Source: Lates calcarifer (Eukaryota > Chordata > Actinopteri > Centropomidae). Taken from it: a stretch of DNA of 64,000 bases. The translations under genes were made by a program, and so were the position numbers. The notes beneath the pieces were generated by a model. It searched no databases. It was not told where the DNA came from and worked only from the letters and a program-made list of their open reading frames with translations. Positions within the stretch are counted from its first letter, which is position 1; every line of letters starts with the position of its first letter. Of the stretch, positions 11,728-21,700 are shown piece after piece. The stretch lies in NCBI RefSeq assembly GCF_001640805.2, contig NC_066848.1, positions 14,596,509-14,660,508 on the forward strand. The letters are read 5' to 3'.

Positions 11728-14202
11728 ATGCCTCTGAAAGCACCTGCCCCCCAAAACAAGCGGAAAAAGCTCTCCAAGATCATAACTGACCTATCACATA
11801 TCACTCAGGATGGTAAGGCTGACATGAAATGACACGAACATGAAACCAAAATTCCATATGGTCAGGATACCTTGCTCAGTGCAGCTCTTTCATATAAACA
11901 CAGTATACATAAATAGATGGATGATAGGTAATAGTTACTGTATCATGGTACATGCTACATGCTACATGTAATGAGTGTGTAAACTGTGGTTACTGAACAG
12001 CTAAACTTTGGTCATATTATTTCTGTTATTTCAGAGGAAACACATGCAAATAAATGCATGTTATGATTACAGTTATGTCAATATCTTAACAGCCCATCAT
12101 CATCAGTTAAGTTTTTTTATGATTTTTTTCCCCTAGTTTTTCACATTGGCATGTTACTACAGGGAAACTTAATCCTGCCACAAGGACAAACAATTGCCGA
12201 TTAAATATGAAAAGATTTAAACCCTCTTTACTTCTGAGTAACATTTTGCTCGCACATTTTCAAATGTTACACCCATTTGTTCGGGTGATCCTTACCTAGA
12301 GTACGAGTCGGAGCCAGAGGCATCTGAGTTTGACCTGGGAACAAAGATCAGAACTCCAAAAGACATCATGCTGGAGGAGCTTTCCCTAATGAAGAACCGC
12401 GGCTCCAAGATGTTCAAGATGAGGCAGCAGAGAGTGGAGAAGTTCATCTATGAGAACAACCCCGACGTCTTCAGCAGTGAGTCGATGGTGAGAGCCTAGT
12501 TTGTGGAGAAAAAAAAAAAAATCTGGTCACTTTTCCGTAATTTCAGAGGAAAGTCACAGAAAAAAGATAAACCTTGAAATAACCTTGAAATTTGGAGATA
12601 TGTAAGAATGCTCGGTAATGTTTGTGTGCAACATAAAGATGAAGCAAAGTTAATCAGTAGATACAAATGAATGTGCTGTGTGGCATATGTGGTTATTGTG
12701 GTCACATTTCTTTCAGGACTACCTCCAGAAGTTTGTTCCCTCTCTGGGAGGTCAAATGGGAGGTCAGATGATAAACGTTGGTGGGCATTATGTAAGCAAG
12801 CAGGCCGGACAGCTGAATTTTGTAGGGTTAAACACTGGAGGAGGAGCCCCTGTGCCTCCTCCAAAGCCTGGAAGCAAAGGTGCAGGAGCCAGAGGAGCAG
12901 GAGGTGCAGGAGGTGCAGGGGGTGCAGGAGGACTGGCTGGTGGAGAACATGGGACAGGTGGAAAAGGAGAAGGATCCAGTGAGTGGTCTCCACTAAAAGG
13001 TTGGTATCACTTTTTATTTTTGGTAATTTCTCTGTTTTATTTTCCAGTGTCTGTTGCTGCAGAAAGGATTTAAATACACATTCACAAGAGAGCACATATC
13101 TTCTGTGATGCATTTGGTTTTGCTTAACAGATCCAAACAATAGAGAGATAACTTAAGTCTGTAGAGTAAATATGAAGCTCCCACCAGAGGCCATTTGGCT
13201 TATCTTAGCTTAGCTTAAAGACTGGAAAGAAGAGAAACAGCTGGCCCAGCTCTGGCTGAATGTAACAAAATCGACCCACCAGTGCCTCTGAAAATTTACC
13301 AAACTGAAACAGTATATCTTGTCTGTTTAATCCATACAAAATCCAAAGTGCAAAAACAATTCTGTCATCATCATGATGTTGTCGGGCACCCAGCAGAGAT
13401 ACCAGGAAGCAGCTGTGCATGGTTAAGAAATAGTTTGGCTACAATGTGTCAGAGATATAATTGTTGTTAACTTTAAAAGGTGCTGGTAGGCAGATTTGTT
13501 TTCAACTTTTGGATAGAGCCAGGCTAAGTGTTTTCCCATGCTGCCTCTAACTACATATTTGTACCAATATGAGAGTGATAATAATATTCTCATCTAAATC
13601 TCAGCAAAAATAAATAAAGAAATAAATTGAACAAGCATGTTTCCAAAAATGTTACACATTTTTATCTACATTAAAGATCCATAAACATCATGTCATAAGC
13701 CCTAGCCGTGGATTTTTCCTTCACAGGAGGTGGGGGTGCATCTAAGAAGCAGCTTGTTGTGAAGACGTATGTGTCACCATGGGAAAAGGCCATGAAGGGT
13801 GATGAGGGTCTGTTAGCAACCCTGAAAACAGCAATGCCTGGTCCCATTGAGCGAAAGGAACTGCCCAAGTACAGATGCTTCAACAGGTACTTCCCTCAAG
13901 ACCTGACATTGTAGGCGCTCTGTGACAACTAGGAGGCTTTAATGATCTTCTCACCTCACCTTGCCAGGTCTGCCATGCCCTTTGGCGGCTTTGAGAAGGC
14001 CAACCAGTTCCTGAAATTCCAGCTGCCAGACACTGAGGCGACCAAACAGGAGCCTGAACCTGCAGTGGTATACCAACATGACATCGGCTGCCGGCCTTCC
14101 TTCAACCGCACTCCTATTGGCTGGGTGGGCAGCAGCGAGCCAAGCAGCATTCATATGGAGAACGATGCCGTGCCCTTCGATGGAGAGACCGACGAGCTGT
14201 GA
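11728..14202 (+). CDS. myoz1: Myozenin 1 (calsarcin-2), intact copy
   Basis: Five coding exons: 11728-11812, 12300-12487, 12717-12978, 13727-13886 and 13968-14202, all with GT-AG borders and compatible phases, giving 309 aa (human about 299). The start MPLKAPAPQNKRKK and the block ...PKDIMLEELSLMKNRGSKMFK with RVEKFIYENNPDVFS match the conserved N-terminal family region. A Gly/Ala-rich linker follows in exon 3 (of 5), then KTYVSPWEKAM, ELPKYRCFNR, AMPFGGFEKA and RPSFNRTPIGW. The protein ends ETDEL, the family's C-terminal PDZ ligand for Enigma/ZASP proteins. MYOZ1 tethers calcineurin to alpha-actinin, filamin C and telethonin at the skeletal-muscle Z-disc. It follows synpo2l in the same orientation, as in human. 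The start is the ATG two bases inside the first coding exon, as expected for a gene with a non-coding exon 1. Confidence 0.95.
12840..12960 (+). repeat. myoz1: Gly/Ala-coding tandem repeat in myoz1
   Basis: Short GCAGGAGGT-type units code for the GAGGAGGAGG stretch of the linker. This corresponds to the variable Gly-rich linker of mammalian MYOZ1. The unit number is the same in copy 2 (45060-45181). Confidence 0.7.
13150..13560. repeat. Teleost interspersed repeat ('TTAGCTTAGC...AAAGACTGG' family) in myoz1 intron
   Basis: The core CTTAGCTTAGCTTAAAGACTGG (13205-13226) is followed by the typical 'aacagctggcccagctctg' and 'gtttaatccatacaaaatcc' segments. This dispersed non-autonomous element is widespread in percomorph fishes. 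Further members lie at 35880-36210 and 41035-41285. It fills most of the myoz1 intron 12979-13726. Confidence 0.7.
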
Positions 14203-15740
14203 AAAAACAATATTCATACTGTGATTACACTCTCTGTGCACATACACACAGGCAAGCATGAATGCATGCATACATTTTAGCATGCACACACACACACACA
14301 CACTCTCTAGATGAGCTTACAATTAAATGTTATACTGATGAATTTGAATCTCTCAGTGTGGATAACGGAAAAGCGTACATGAAATGTGGTCATGTTCTTA
14401 TGCTCTGTATTTCGTTGTAAGGCAAAGAAATAGGCTTAGCTGTTACGGGGAGATGAAATATCAAATGTTTATTTGTTAAGTTCATAAGTGGAGTCTAGAC
14501 ACTCCTTTAATTTGTCAGAAAAGTTAATGTTCAGGGTGAGAAGTTGCAGATGTTGTCAGTGAGGAAAGAATGGATCATGTATGAGGGATAGATTTATGCT
14601 GTGTTACTGTTTGCATGCTGTCTTAATGTTAACTTGTTACCATGTTTGTTATTTCCCAGTGCCTTTTTTGTTGTTAAGATTCTTTTGTTGAGCTATGAAA
14701 ATGCTACAAACCTAATTCAGGATGCATGTATAGAGTCAGTTGCTGATGCATTAACCGACAGTTTCCTCAATAAACCATGTAAAACTGTAACAATCCTCCA
14801 GCAGAGTGATTAAAATGTCAGGGGAAAATCACTGTGTGTGTGTGGAAATCCTTACCAATTAAATTTCCCATGTTTGTTTGTTTCCCCAACTTTCCCCATA
14901 CTTGCATGTACAAATTTCAGCTATCTGTTCAGGACATGGCAGAAGAACTTATAAATGGGAAAAGTGTTTCTAGGTTGCGTAAAAGACTCATGACTTAAGT
15001 ATATGACAGAAGTAAAAAGTGTCTTGCTAAAACTTTGCCCAAACAAAGACAGCCCTGAGTTTAATTTTATCACTCAGTTTGAATGTGAAACATTTTTGTG
15101 TCAGGCCAGGATTCTTTAACTTATGTAGGTAGCATTAAGTGTCTTTCAACTCTCTTCAGTACTACCAAAATACTCTGGGTCACAGTGTCCACAAATGGCA
15201 TACATGGCCAATATCTTTCCATTCAGTACAACCACAGAATCAGAACCACAGAGCCACAGAAAGAGCTTCAATCACTGAAAACACTTTATAATGCTTTGTT
15301 TATAATGCCATCACACTAAGGCCTTATGTGGCTGTAAGATTATCAAAGTGATGTTGAGCGGTTATTTGCTTATTCACTGTCTTGTCAAGAGTTAGATGAT
15401 AATATTGATGACAGTCTCCCACAGTGTGTGTTTATTCAGTGTGGCACTGGAACCAGGAAGTTTGCTTATCTTATTATAAAGACTGGAAAAAGTTAATCTG
15501 GCTCTGTCCACAGGTAAAGAAAATCCATTTACTAACACCAGGGCTCTGGGTGGGCAGCCATCTGCCTTGACCGGTTGGGTCAAGGGGGCGTGGGGGTGGA
15601 GGTGTGGGATGAAGAGAGCAGGAGGAAATTAGTGATGGGAAAGGGGTGATATTACTGTCTTCTGAAAAACTGGAGGAATCTTTTCCTGAGAGATTTTCTT
15701 TGAGAATGTCTTTGCACCTCTTCCATCATATTCCCCCCCA
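14203..15740. other. myoz1 3' UTR and myoz1-coiled-coil locus spacer
   Basis: The first 570 bases are probably myoz1 3' UTR, ending after AATAAA at 14769-14774. A CA microsatellite lies at 14283-14303. A fragment resembling the 'AAAGACTGG...CTGGCTCTGTCC' fish repeat is present at about 15470-15545. Nothing else is recognised. Confidence 0.6.
14769..14774 (+). terminator. myoz1: Candidate myoz1 polyadenylation signal
   Basis: Canonical AATAAA 567 bases past the stop codon, preserved at 47012-47017 in copy 2. Confidence 0.55.
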
Positions 15741-16400
15741 CTACTCATCAGTCCATCTGTAGAGTTCTCTCTCTCTCGTTTGTCTCTCAGAGCCTGCTGG
15801 AAAACACTCAAGAGAATCCAGGAGGCCAGACTTTTCATGGCTCCACTGGAGTCATTCTCTGTCCAGGTCTTCTTGTGCTTTTGCCAGAGTTGCTGTGAAG
15901 CTGGAGGATGCCTTGATTTGCTCCTCCAGGAGGTGAGACCTTTCCTTCTCCTACTCTGACCTCTTCTCCAGGTCCTGGAGAAGTTCTGCTTTTAGGGTGT
16001 AGGTTTCTTTCATTTGCTCCTCCACCAGGCGGGACCTTTCCTCCTCCCACTCTGATGTCGTCTTGTCCAGCTCCTGGAGAGATGTAGCTTTGAGGGCAGA
16101 TGTTTCCTGGATTTGGTCTGCGAGGAGATGGGACCTCTCACTCTCCCACTGGCATCTGGAATTTTCCAGGTCATTTTTGACCTGGGCCAGTGTCTGTTTA
16201 ATCATAGAGGTCTCCTCCTCCTGCCTGGCCAGGTTTCCTTCAAGCACCTTCTTTCTGTTTGTTTCCATTTTATATTTCAGACTGCATCCTTTTCTTTTTT
16301 CCCTTTGTGTATAGTTCAGCAATAATCCCCCCCCCCCCCAGTCTCCTGACTGGCTTCTTTCACTACATGTCTGAGTTGTGTTAATCGCTCGACTTGCCAC
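15741..16400 (-). pseudogene. Decaying coiled-coil repeat region (unknown gene)
   Basis: Read on the minus strand, this encodes a heptad-rich helix made of imperfect ~32-residue repeats. Each opens with a W-E-x-E-R-S-x-L motif: CQWESERSHL, then SEWEEERSRL, then a third copy beginning *EKERSHL. The third repeat starts with TAG (15951-15953) where earlier repeats have Trp TGG, and the next similar position is TGA (15852-15854). The frame otherwise stays open to a TAG at 15741-15743, so two in-frame stops sit inside recognisable repeats. The same stops are present in copy 2, so they are not random read errors. The region overlaps the end of the unknown gene in another frame, after a poly-G run (13 in copy 1, 15 in copy 2). 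It may be the 3' half of that gene, broken by a frameshift, or a separate relic. I do not recognise the family. Confidence 0.5.
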
Positions 16401-17215
16401 GGTAGTGTAAGTTTTTGTTGTCCTTTTGAGCCATAAGCTGATGAAGTGCTATCTTAGTCATTGCAGGCTCTGCTGTGGGAGTTTCTGCAGGTTGGATTTC
16501 AGTAGTTGTTTCAGGTTGTTTGAGTATACTTATCACAGGCTCTGCTCTCTGGGTCTCTGTGACTGGGACTTTGGTATTCCCTTCAGGCCGTTTAAGGATT
16601 CTTATCACAGGCTCTGTTTTTAGAGTCATGTCAGGCTGGACTGTGGTTGTTAATGCAGCCTGTGCGTTGTTTTTTTTGCGCAGACTGCTGAATGGACATG
16701 GCCTCTTCCAGAGGCACAACTGTCTGTGTTTTATTTTTCAGTCCATCAGTCGCAGTCATCTTATGAGGCTGAATCCTCTTGTTTTCTTGTCCCTCTCTTT
16801 TTGTCTGTTTAACTGTCTCTCTCTGGAGTGGAGGAAAGTCTCTCTCTTCCAGGTTGAGACAGGATCTTACTGGAATAATAACAATAAATATAGTAAACAG
16901 GTTGTACTCTTGTTGCTGGACAATAGAGGTAGAGATGACAAAAGTACAGTCAAGAAATGCATCTTAAAAGTAACTACAATTTTCAAATAAATGTAGCATA
17001 ACAATAATAAAGAAGCACAAACTGAAAGTACTCAATTACAGAACTTACACTTCACACGGTTCATCCAGTCGGTTTTCCTGGCATAAGCTAACGGGCCACT
17101 CCGACACAGGTGGGGGCGATCGAGCTCTAAAAGGGCATTTGCCAAAGTAAAACAAGGAAAAAGAAGGAGAATTCAGTACCTTTGAATGATGGATACCGGA
17201 GTTTACTAGCGTCAT
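16381..17215 (-). CDS. Unknown three-exon gene with two ILKRP-like motifs, copy 1 (frameshifted)
   Basis: The exons on the minus strand are 17180-17215 (MTLVNSGIHHSK), 17049-17126 and 16381-16865. The model reads through only in copy 2. Here exon 2 has one extra base in a G run (5 instead of 4, near 17112-17116) and exon 3 one extra base in a T run (8 instead of 7, about 16670-16677). Each shifts the frame, so both are probably homopolymer errors. See the copy 2 entry (48628-49460) for the protein description. Transcription runs away from hhat, from a CpG-rich stretch that may hold start sites for both genes. Confidence 0.5.
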
Positions 17216-18736
17216 GCTGCTACGGTCCAAGCACCGTCAGACAGTGCAGTCTACAATTTACAGCGACGCAATGACCACCAGCACAGTATTATTAGGTAAC
17301 ACAGCAACTTATTTAAATTATTAGCTCGCTTAGCTAACGTTAGCTTACTAACGTAGCTCGTGTTTTCAGGTAACCCATCAATGTGGGAATAAAAACAAAT
17401 GGCCAATCGAGCACGGAAACGTGTACAAATACACCGACTTGTATTTAGTGATCTCGTTATGATCTCAAATGCCAAGATGATGCCAAGTATCGTTACCTGC
17501 TTTGGTCTTTACTTTTTACCCGTTTGCGGGGCATTGTTGCCAGATTTGACTGGTAAAAAGTTATTCGATTCGATACAATCGCCCCATTTTAAACCTAGAT
17601 TTGTCAAGATTTTGGAAAATTAAGCACGCCGAATTCGTCATTAGCAGTTTATGTATATTGTGCACCATTGGGTGAACTGACAGCTATCACTGAAACACTT
17701 TGATACTGAAGAAAACTTAAAATTGTAGTGAGTGTCAGGCAAGTTCCAGAGCAATGGGGAGCGCCTTTTTTCTATGATTTCTTAGAACGTAACGTAATAA
17801 ACGTAAATTTGCGATGAACTTCAGAATAATGATATACCCGAAAGAGTAAATCGTATTGAATCCAACAACAGGTGTATTAGGTCTGTTGGGATTTAACTGA
17901 GCTAAGACTTCGCTTTTTGACAGAAAGTACTGCAGTCTGGCGCTTGAGGTTCTTGAAGAAGTCGACTGCTGCAGCTTCAACTGTTGACCTGTTCAACTCA
18001 CACTGTAGCTAATTATTACCTCACCATGCAGATTAAACCCCTGGAATATAAACGTAAACCACTTCGATGATATAACAAGCAGCCAGAATAATAACAACCC
18101 CTCCAGGTCCATTTTTATCCGACCGATTCAAGAAAAAGTAGCCCCACTGGGCGGAAAACTACCAAACCTGGCAACACCATTGTCGGGCTATGTCATAGTC
18201 CGCAACGTCTGGGCGCAGTGTTACTTAGCAACGGCAGTGATTGCTGTTTGATAACGGTTAGATATGTACTCAAGAAATTTTAGCTACTCCAGGTAGTACA
18301 GTGGAAATAATACACAATACATCGTAAAAGACTACATAATAATACATGACAACTAGTTTCTTTTGCGAGTCGCTACTTTTGTCAACAGCAGTGCACCATT
18401 TAACGGGTTATGACACGTGAAAGTGAATTTTGAATCCAGAATAAATGTGAAAAAGAATCAAACAGTATGATGCTACAGCACCATCAAAGAAATCCGTGTA
18501 CAATTTGTTGTGTCTATGTCTGTGACAGTTTGAAAACTAGAGCTAAATAAGTAATTTCAGTTTCACATTCATGTAATAGGCCTACATAATCAGATTTTAA
18601 GCAACTTGGCACTGTGTTAGTGCCAATTATTGCTTGTGAATTTGATTACCTGATTTAAGGTGTGGTGTGTGTGGTGTGTGTTTGTGTTTCTCAATCCCTC
18701 TGTTTTAGGTGCTTTATAGCAAAGTGATTTTACCTG
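17216..18736. promoter_or_regulatory. CpG-rich divergent intergenic region, unknown gene (-) / hhat (+)
   Basis: This 1.5-kb stretch between the minus-strand start codon and the hhat start codon is visibly richer in CpG than its surroundings, as at 17225-17640 and 18120-18270. An acceptor (tgttttag, to 18708) precedes the exon bearing the hhat ATG, so at least one hhat 5' UTR exon lies upstream in this stretch. Open frames here (17399-17623 +, 17735-17980 -) show no family resemblance and are not called. Confidence 0.45.
18220..18232 (+). promoter_or_regulatory. Candidate RFX X-box in hhat upstream region
   Basis: GTTACTTAGCAAC is an imperfect palindrome: GTTACT, one base, then AGCAAC, resembling the RFX half-site pair GTTGCY/RGCAAC. 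It sits about 500 bases upstream of the hhat ATG in the CpG-rich stretch and is unchanged in copy 2 (50465-50477). RFX sites mark many ciliary-gene promoters; function here is untested. Confidence 0.3.
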
Positions 18737-21700
18737 ATGACATCTAAATCAAAGACCCAGTTGACACCCCTGCATGGACAGAGATCCTTGCGTATTGGGT
18801 GCTGTCCTTTGGCTCACATCTCTATTCTTTCTACCAATTGCACAGGTTCTCAAACGTAAGCTTGATGGACAGATATCAAATGTTGGTTTGGTGAACTGAG
18901 AAGAGACATTAAAGAATAATGAAGTTAATTCCTGTTTTGTATGTCAGAGCATGAAGCAGGATTAGAGAGAGAATTCCAGTTGGAAAAGGGTCTTCTTGAG
19001 GGTTATAAAAGGGTAAGTAGAATATTTAAATTGCTGATTAAAAGCCTAGTCTGAACAAACATTATGTTGTCAAGTTTGTTTTTAAGTCCATAGTGCCCCT
19101 AATTTAAACTATTTTGTGTCACAGAAAAAAGCTAATTTCAGTTAAGTTTCAATTTCAGTTTTTAATGCCTTTATCTATTTGGTTGATACATAAAAATTAG
19201 GGCCTTAACACACCATTAAGCTCCTCTTTTCCCCAGGTCTCAGATGTGTTTTAAACTTAATCGTTTTTGTTAGGACCCATCAGACTTTGAGTGGAGTTTC
19301 TGGACTGAATGGGCTAAGAAGTCTTTGCTGTGGACCCTGACTGGTCATGGCATCATATCGAGACTGACCAGCATCTTTTATCCCAAGGTAGGAAGCAGCT
19401 GCTACAGTGCTCTTAAAGGGATTCTAGAGCTATATTTCAATCCAACTCGTTTCATGTTTCTCCAACAGCTCAGGGTGCCAGTACTCACGATCTATGGCCT
19501 CTTAGCAGCCAGCAGCGTGTTGGGGGTTAAAGGTGTGAGTGTGTTGCTGGTACATCTGGGCCTGTCCTTTTCAGTGGCCCAGCTGAGAAAAACCACTTTA
19601 TCATGGGCATGTAACCTGCTGCTGCTCTCCACACTTCACATCCAGCCACTTCAAGAGATCCAGGTGGGTGGTTTATCAACTGGATTACACTAGAGCTGGC
19701 TATAAAATCTTGGCTAGGATAGCTAGTTTTTCTTCAGCATCTGTAGGTATGCATTCAGTATGTGAATGTGGCTCTAAAACAGAAATCATGCAAAAAAACA
19801 AATCGCTTTCACTGCATCAGCAGTAAAACTCCACAAATTGCTCTAACAACTCTTATATTTCTACTCTGATAAAATTGTTAAACCAAACGCAAACACTTCC
19901 TTACAAAGCCACCAATCTCATTTGTTGAAGATCTGCATCTCTCACACACTCAGTCAGCCCTAAAACAACACTTAACTTTAAACTATAAAGAAACTAGACT
20001 TACCTGTAGCTGCACACACAATATACACATGTAAAAAGTCCATTAATCTCCCACAAAACTCCAAAAGTTGTGAAAGGCAAGTCCTTGTCTCAATCTCCAG
20101 GCAGAACAGAAAACTGGTACTAAGGGTACTGCATAGGTGATTGTTCTCCTCACCAGATTGGCTGTTCCTTAACAAGCTAATCGAGCTAATTGACTGCAGC
20201 CACTACTTGTACCATTCAGAGGAAGTGTCTGTGTCTTTAATGGCATCGTACAAATTTACAGTTTCTTTAATGTTGTGGTACTGAAAGTGAATTTTTAGAA
20301 TTGCAGTTAAATCAGATTTTACCTTTTGATTATCACAAAATGTAATATCTGCAACAAACACAAGAGGGCGCAAGATACTAAAGGAATGTTAAAGCCTGCT
20401 CAGCTCCATAATTCTATATCTGTAAAAGCTGAGTGAATTTATTGAAAACATACACATCAAGCAGGTTATTTCTAGTATTTCCTGAGGTTTGGGAAGAGCT
20501 CAGTATCTTCTTACGAGAATGTGGAAATGGGAGAGGCAGTGGGAGACATGCTAGTAGTCCTCATTCTCAAAGCGACAATGAAGAATAACCACAGAATGGT
20601 GAGATTTAACTAAATTGCCTTTTATTCAATACACCACAATGAACGCAATGAATTAAAGACCAAAAAGATATTTAAATGATGTAAATAATATGAATAATAT
20701 GATTTCAGGGTTAGTCATTATGGAAACTGGCTCTTAGTATTTCACTACTTTTAGCATAGTCAAATCTATCCACTAAAAACACCCTTTAACTGCACAGTAT
20801 TTGACATATAAAGCATGGTTAGAGCGTGGAAACTATGCTCCCAGTCACAGTTGTTAGAAATTTGAATTCAGAAAGTGAAACAGACCTGACAGACTTGTGC
20901 ACGCTTCTAAAAAATTCCCCTCCCCTTCTCAGCCCCCCTTCACAAGTGCAATTGCATACAATTGACTGATGTGTTCAAGCACAACTCTGAAAGCGATTAC
21001 ATTCCCAATGCTGTTAAGCAGACCTCATTAAATGTTGTCTTAAGCATATTTTTGTTAGTATCTTAAGCAGTCTTATGTCCAAAATATTCTATAATCTGCC
21101 TTACTAGGTAAAGTGTGATTTTAAAAACATATCTAAATTAGTGTCAAACTGTCACTATTTATATAAGGATTCCCCTGAAATGTGTTAAAAATAATTGGCC
21201 TTCCCACTGCATTTCAGAGAAGCTGGTATGAGACAGAGGAGGAGTACTATCTGCTGCTCTTCAGTGTTGCTGTCTGCGGTCTGCGCTTTATCAGCTTCAG
21301 CCTGGAGCACTGCTGGTGCCCTCCAGACCGTGGTGGAGTTGTGCCGCTCTGTTGGTTGTTTTCGTACACCTTTTATCATCCCTTTTTTCTACAATGGACC
21401 CATTATCACATACAAAGACTACATTGAGCAGGTAAGAGAGCCATCAAAGGCAACTACTGAGGTAATCTGATTACTGCTCCTAAGTACGGGTGTATCTCAG
21501 GTCAGCTTTTTAAAAACATAGCAGATAACACATCAGTGGTGGGCTATTGACCAGCAGACAGTAACTTGAAGTTAACAGTAACTAGTTCCTACATATTCAT
21601 ACAGTATGCGTTTGCTCTTTTATTACAATCCTGGTTTTTTCTTCCTTCCACTTGCAGATGCGGAGGCCTGTCGAGGAGAGTGACAGGGACGGATCTGCTC

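Noticed and set aside
12496..13140. 214-codon minus-strand open frame over myoz1 (also 44693-45361)
   Set aside because: It is the antisense shadow of myoz1 exon 3 and its flanking introns. The His/Leu-rich stretch is the complement of the Gly/Ala repeat.
17399..17623. 74-codon plus-strand frame and the 81-codon minus-strand frame at 17735-17980
   Set aside because: They are short, lack splice or family support, and lie in the divergent promoter region.
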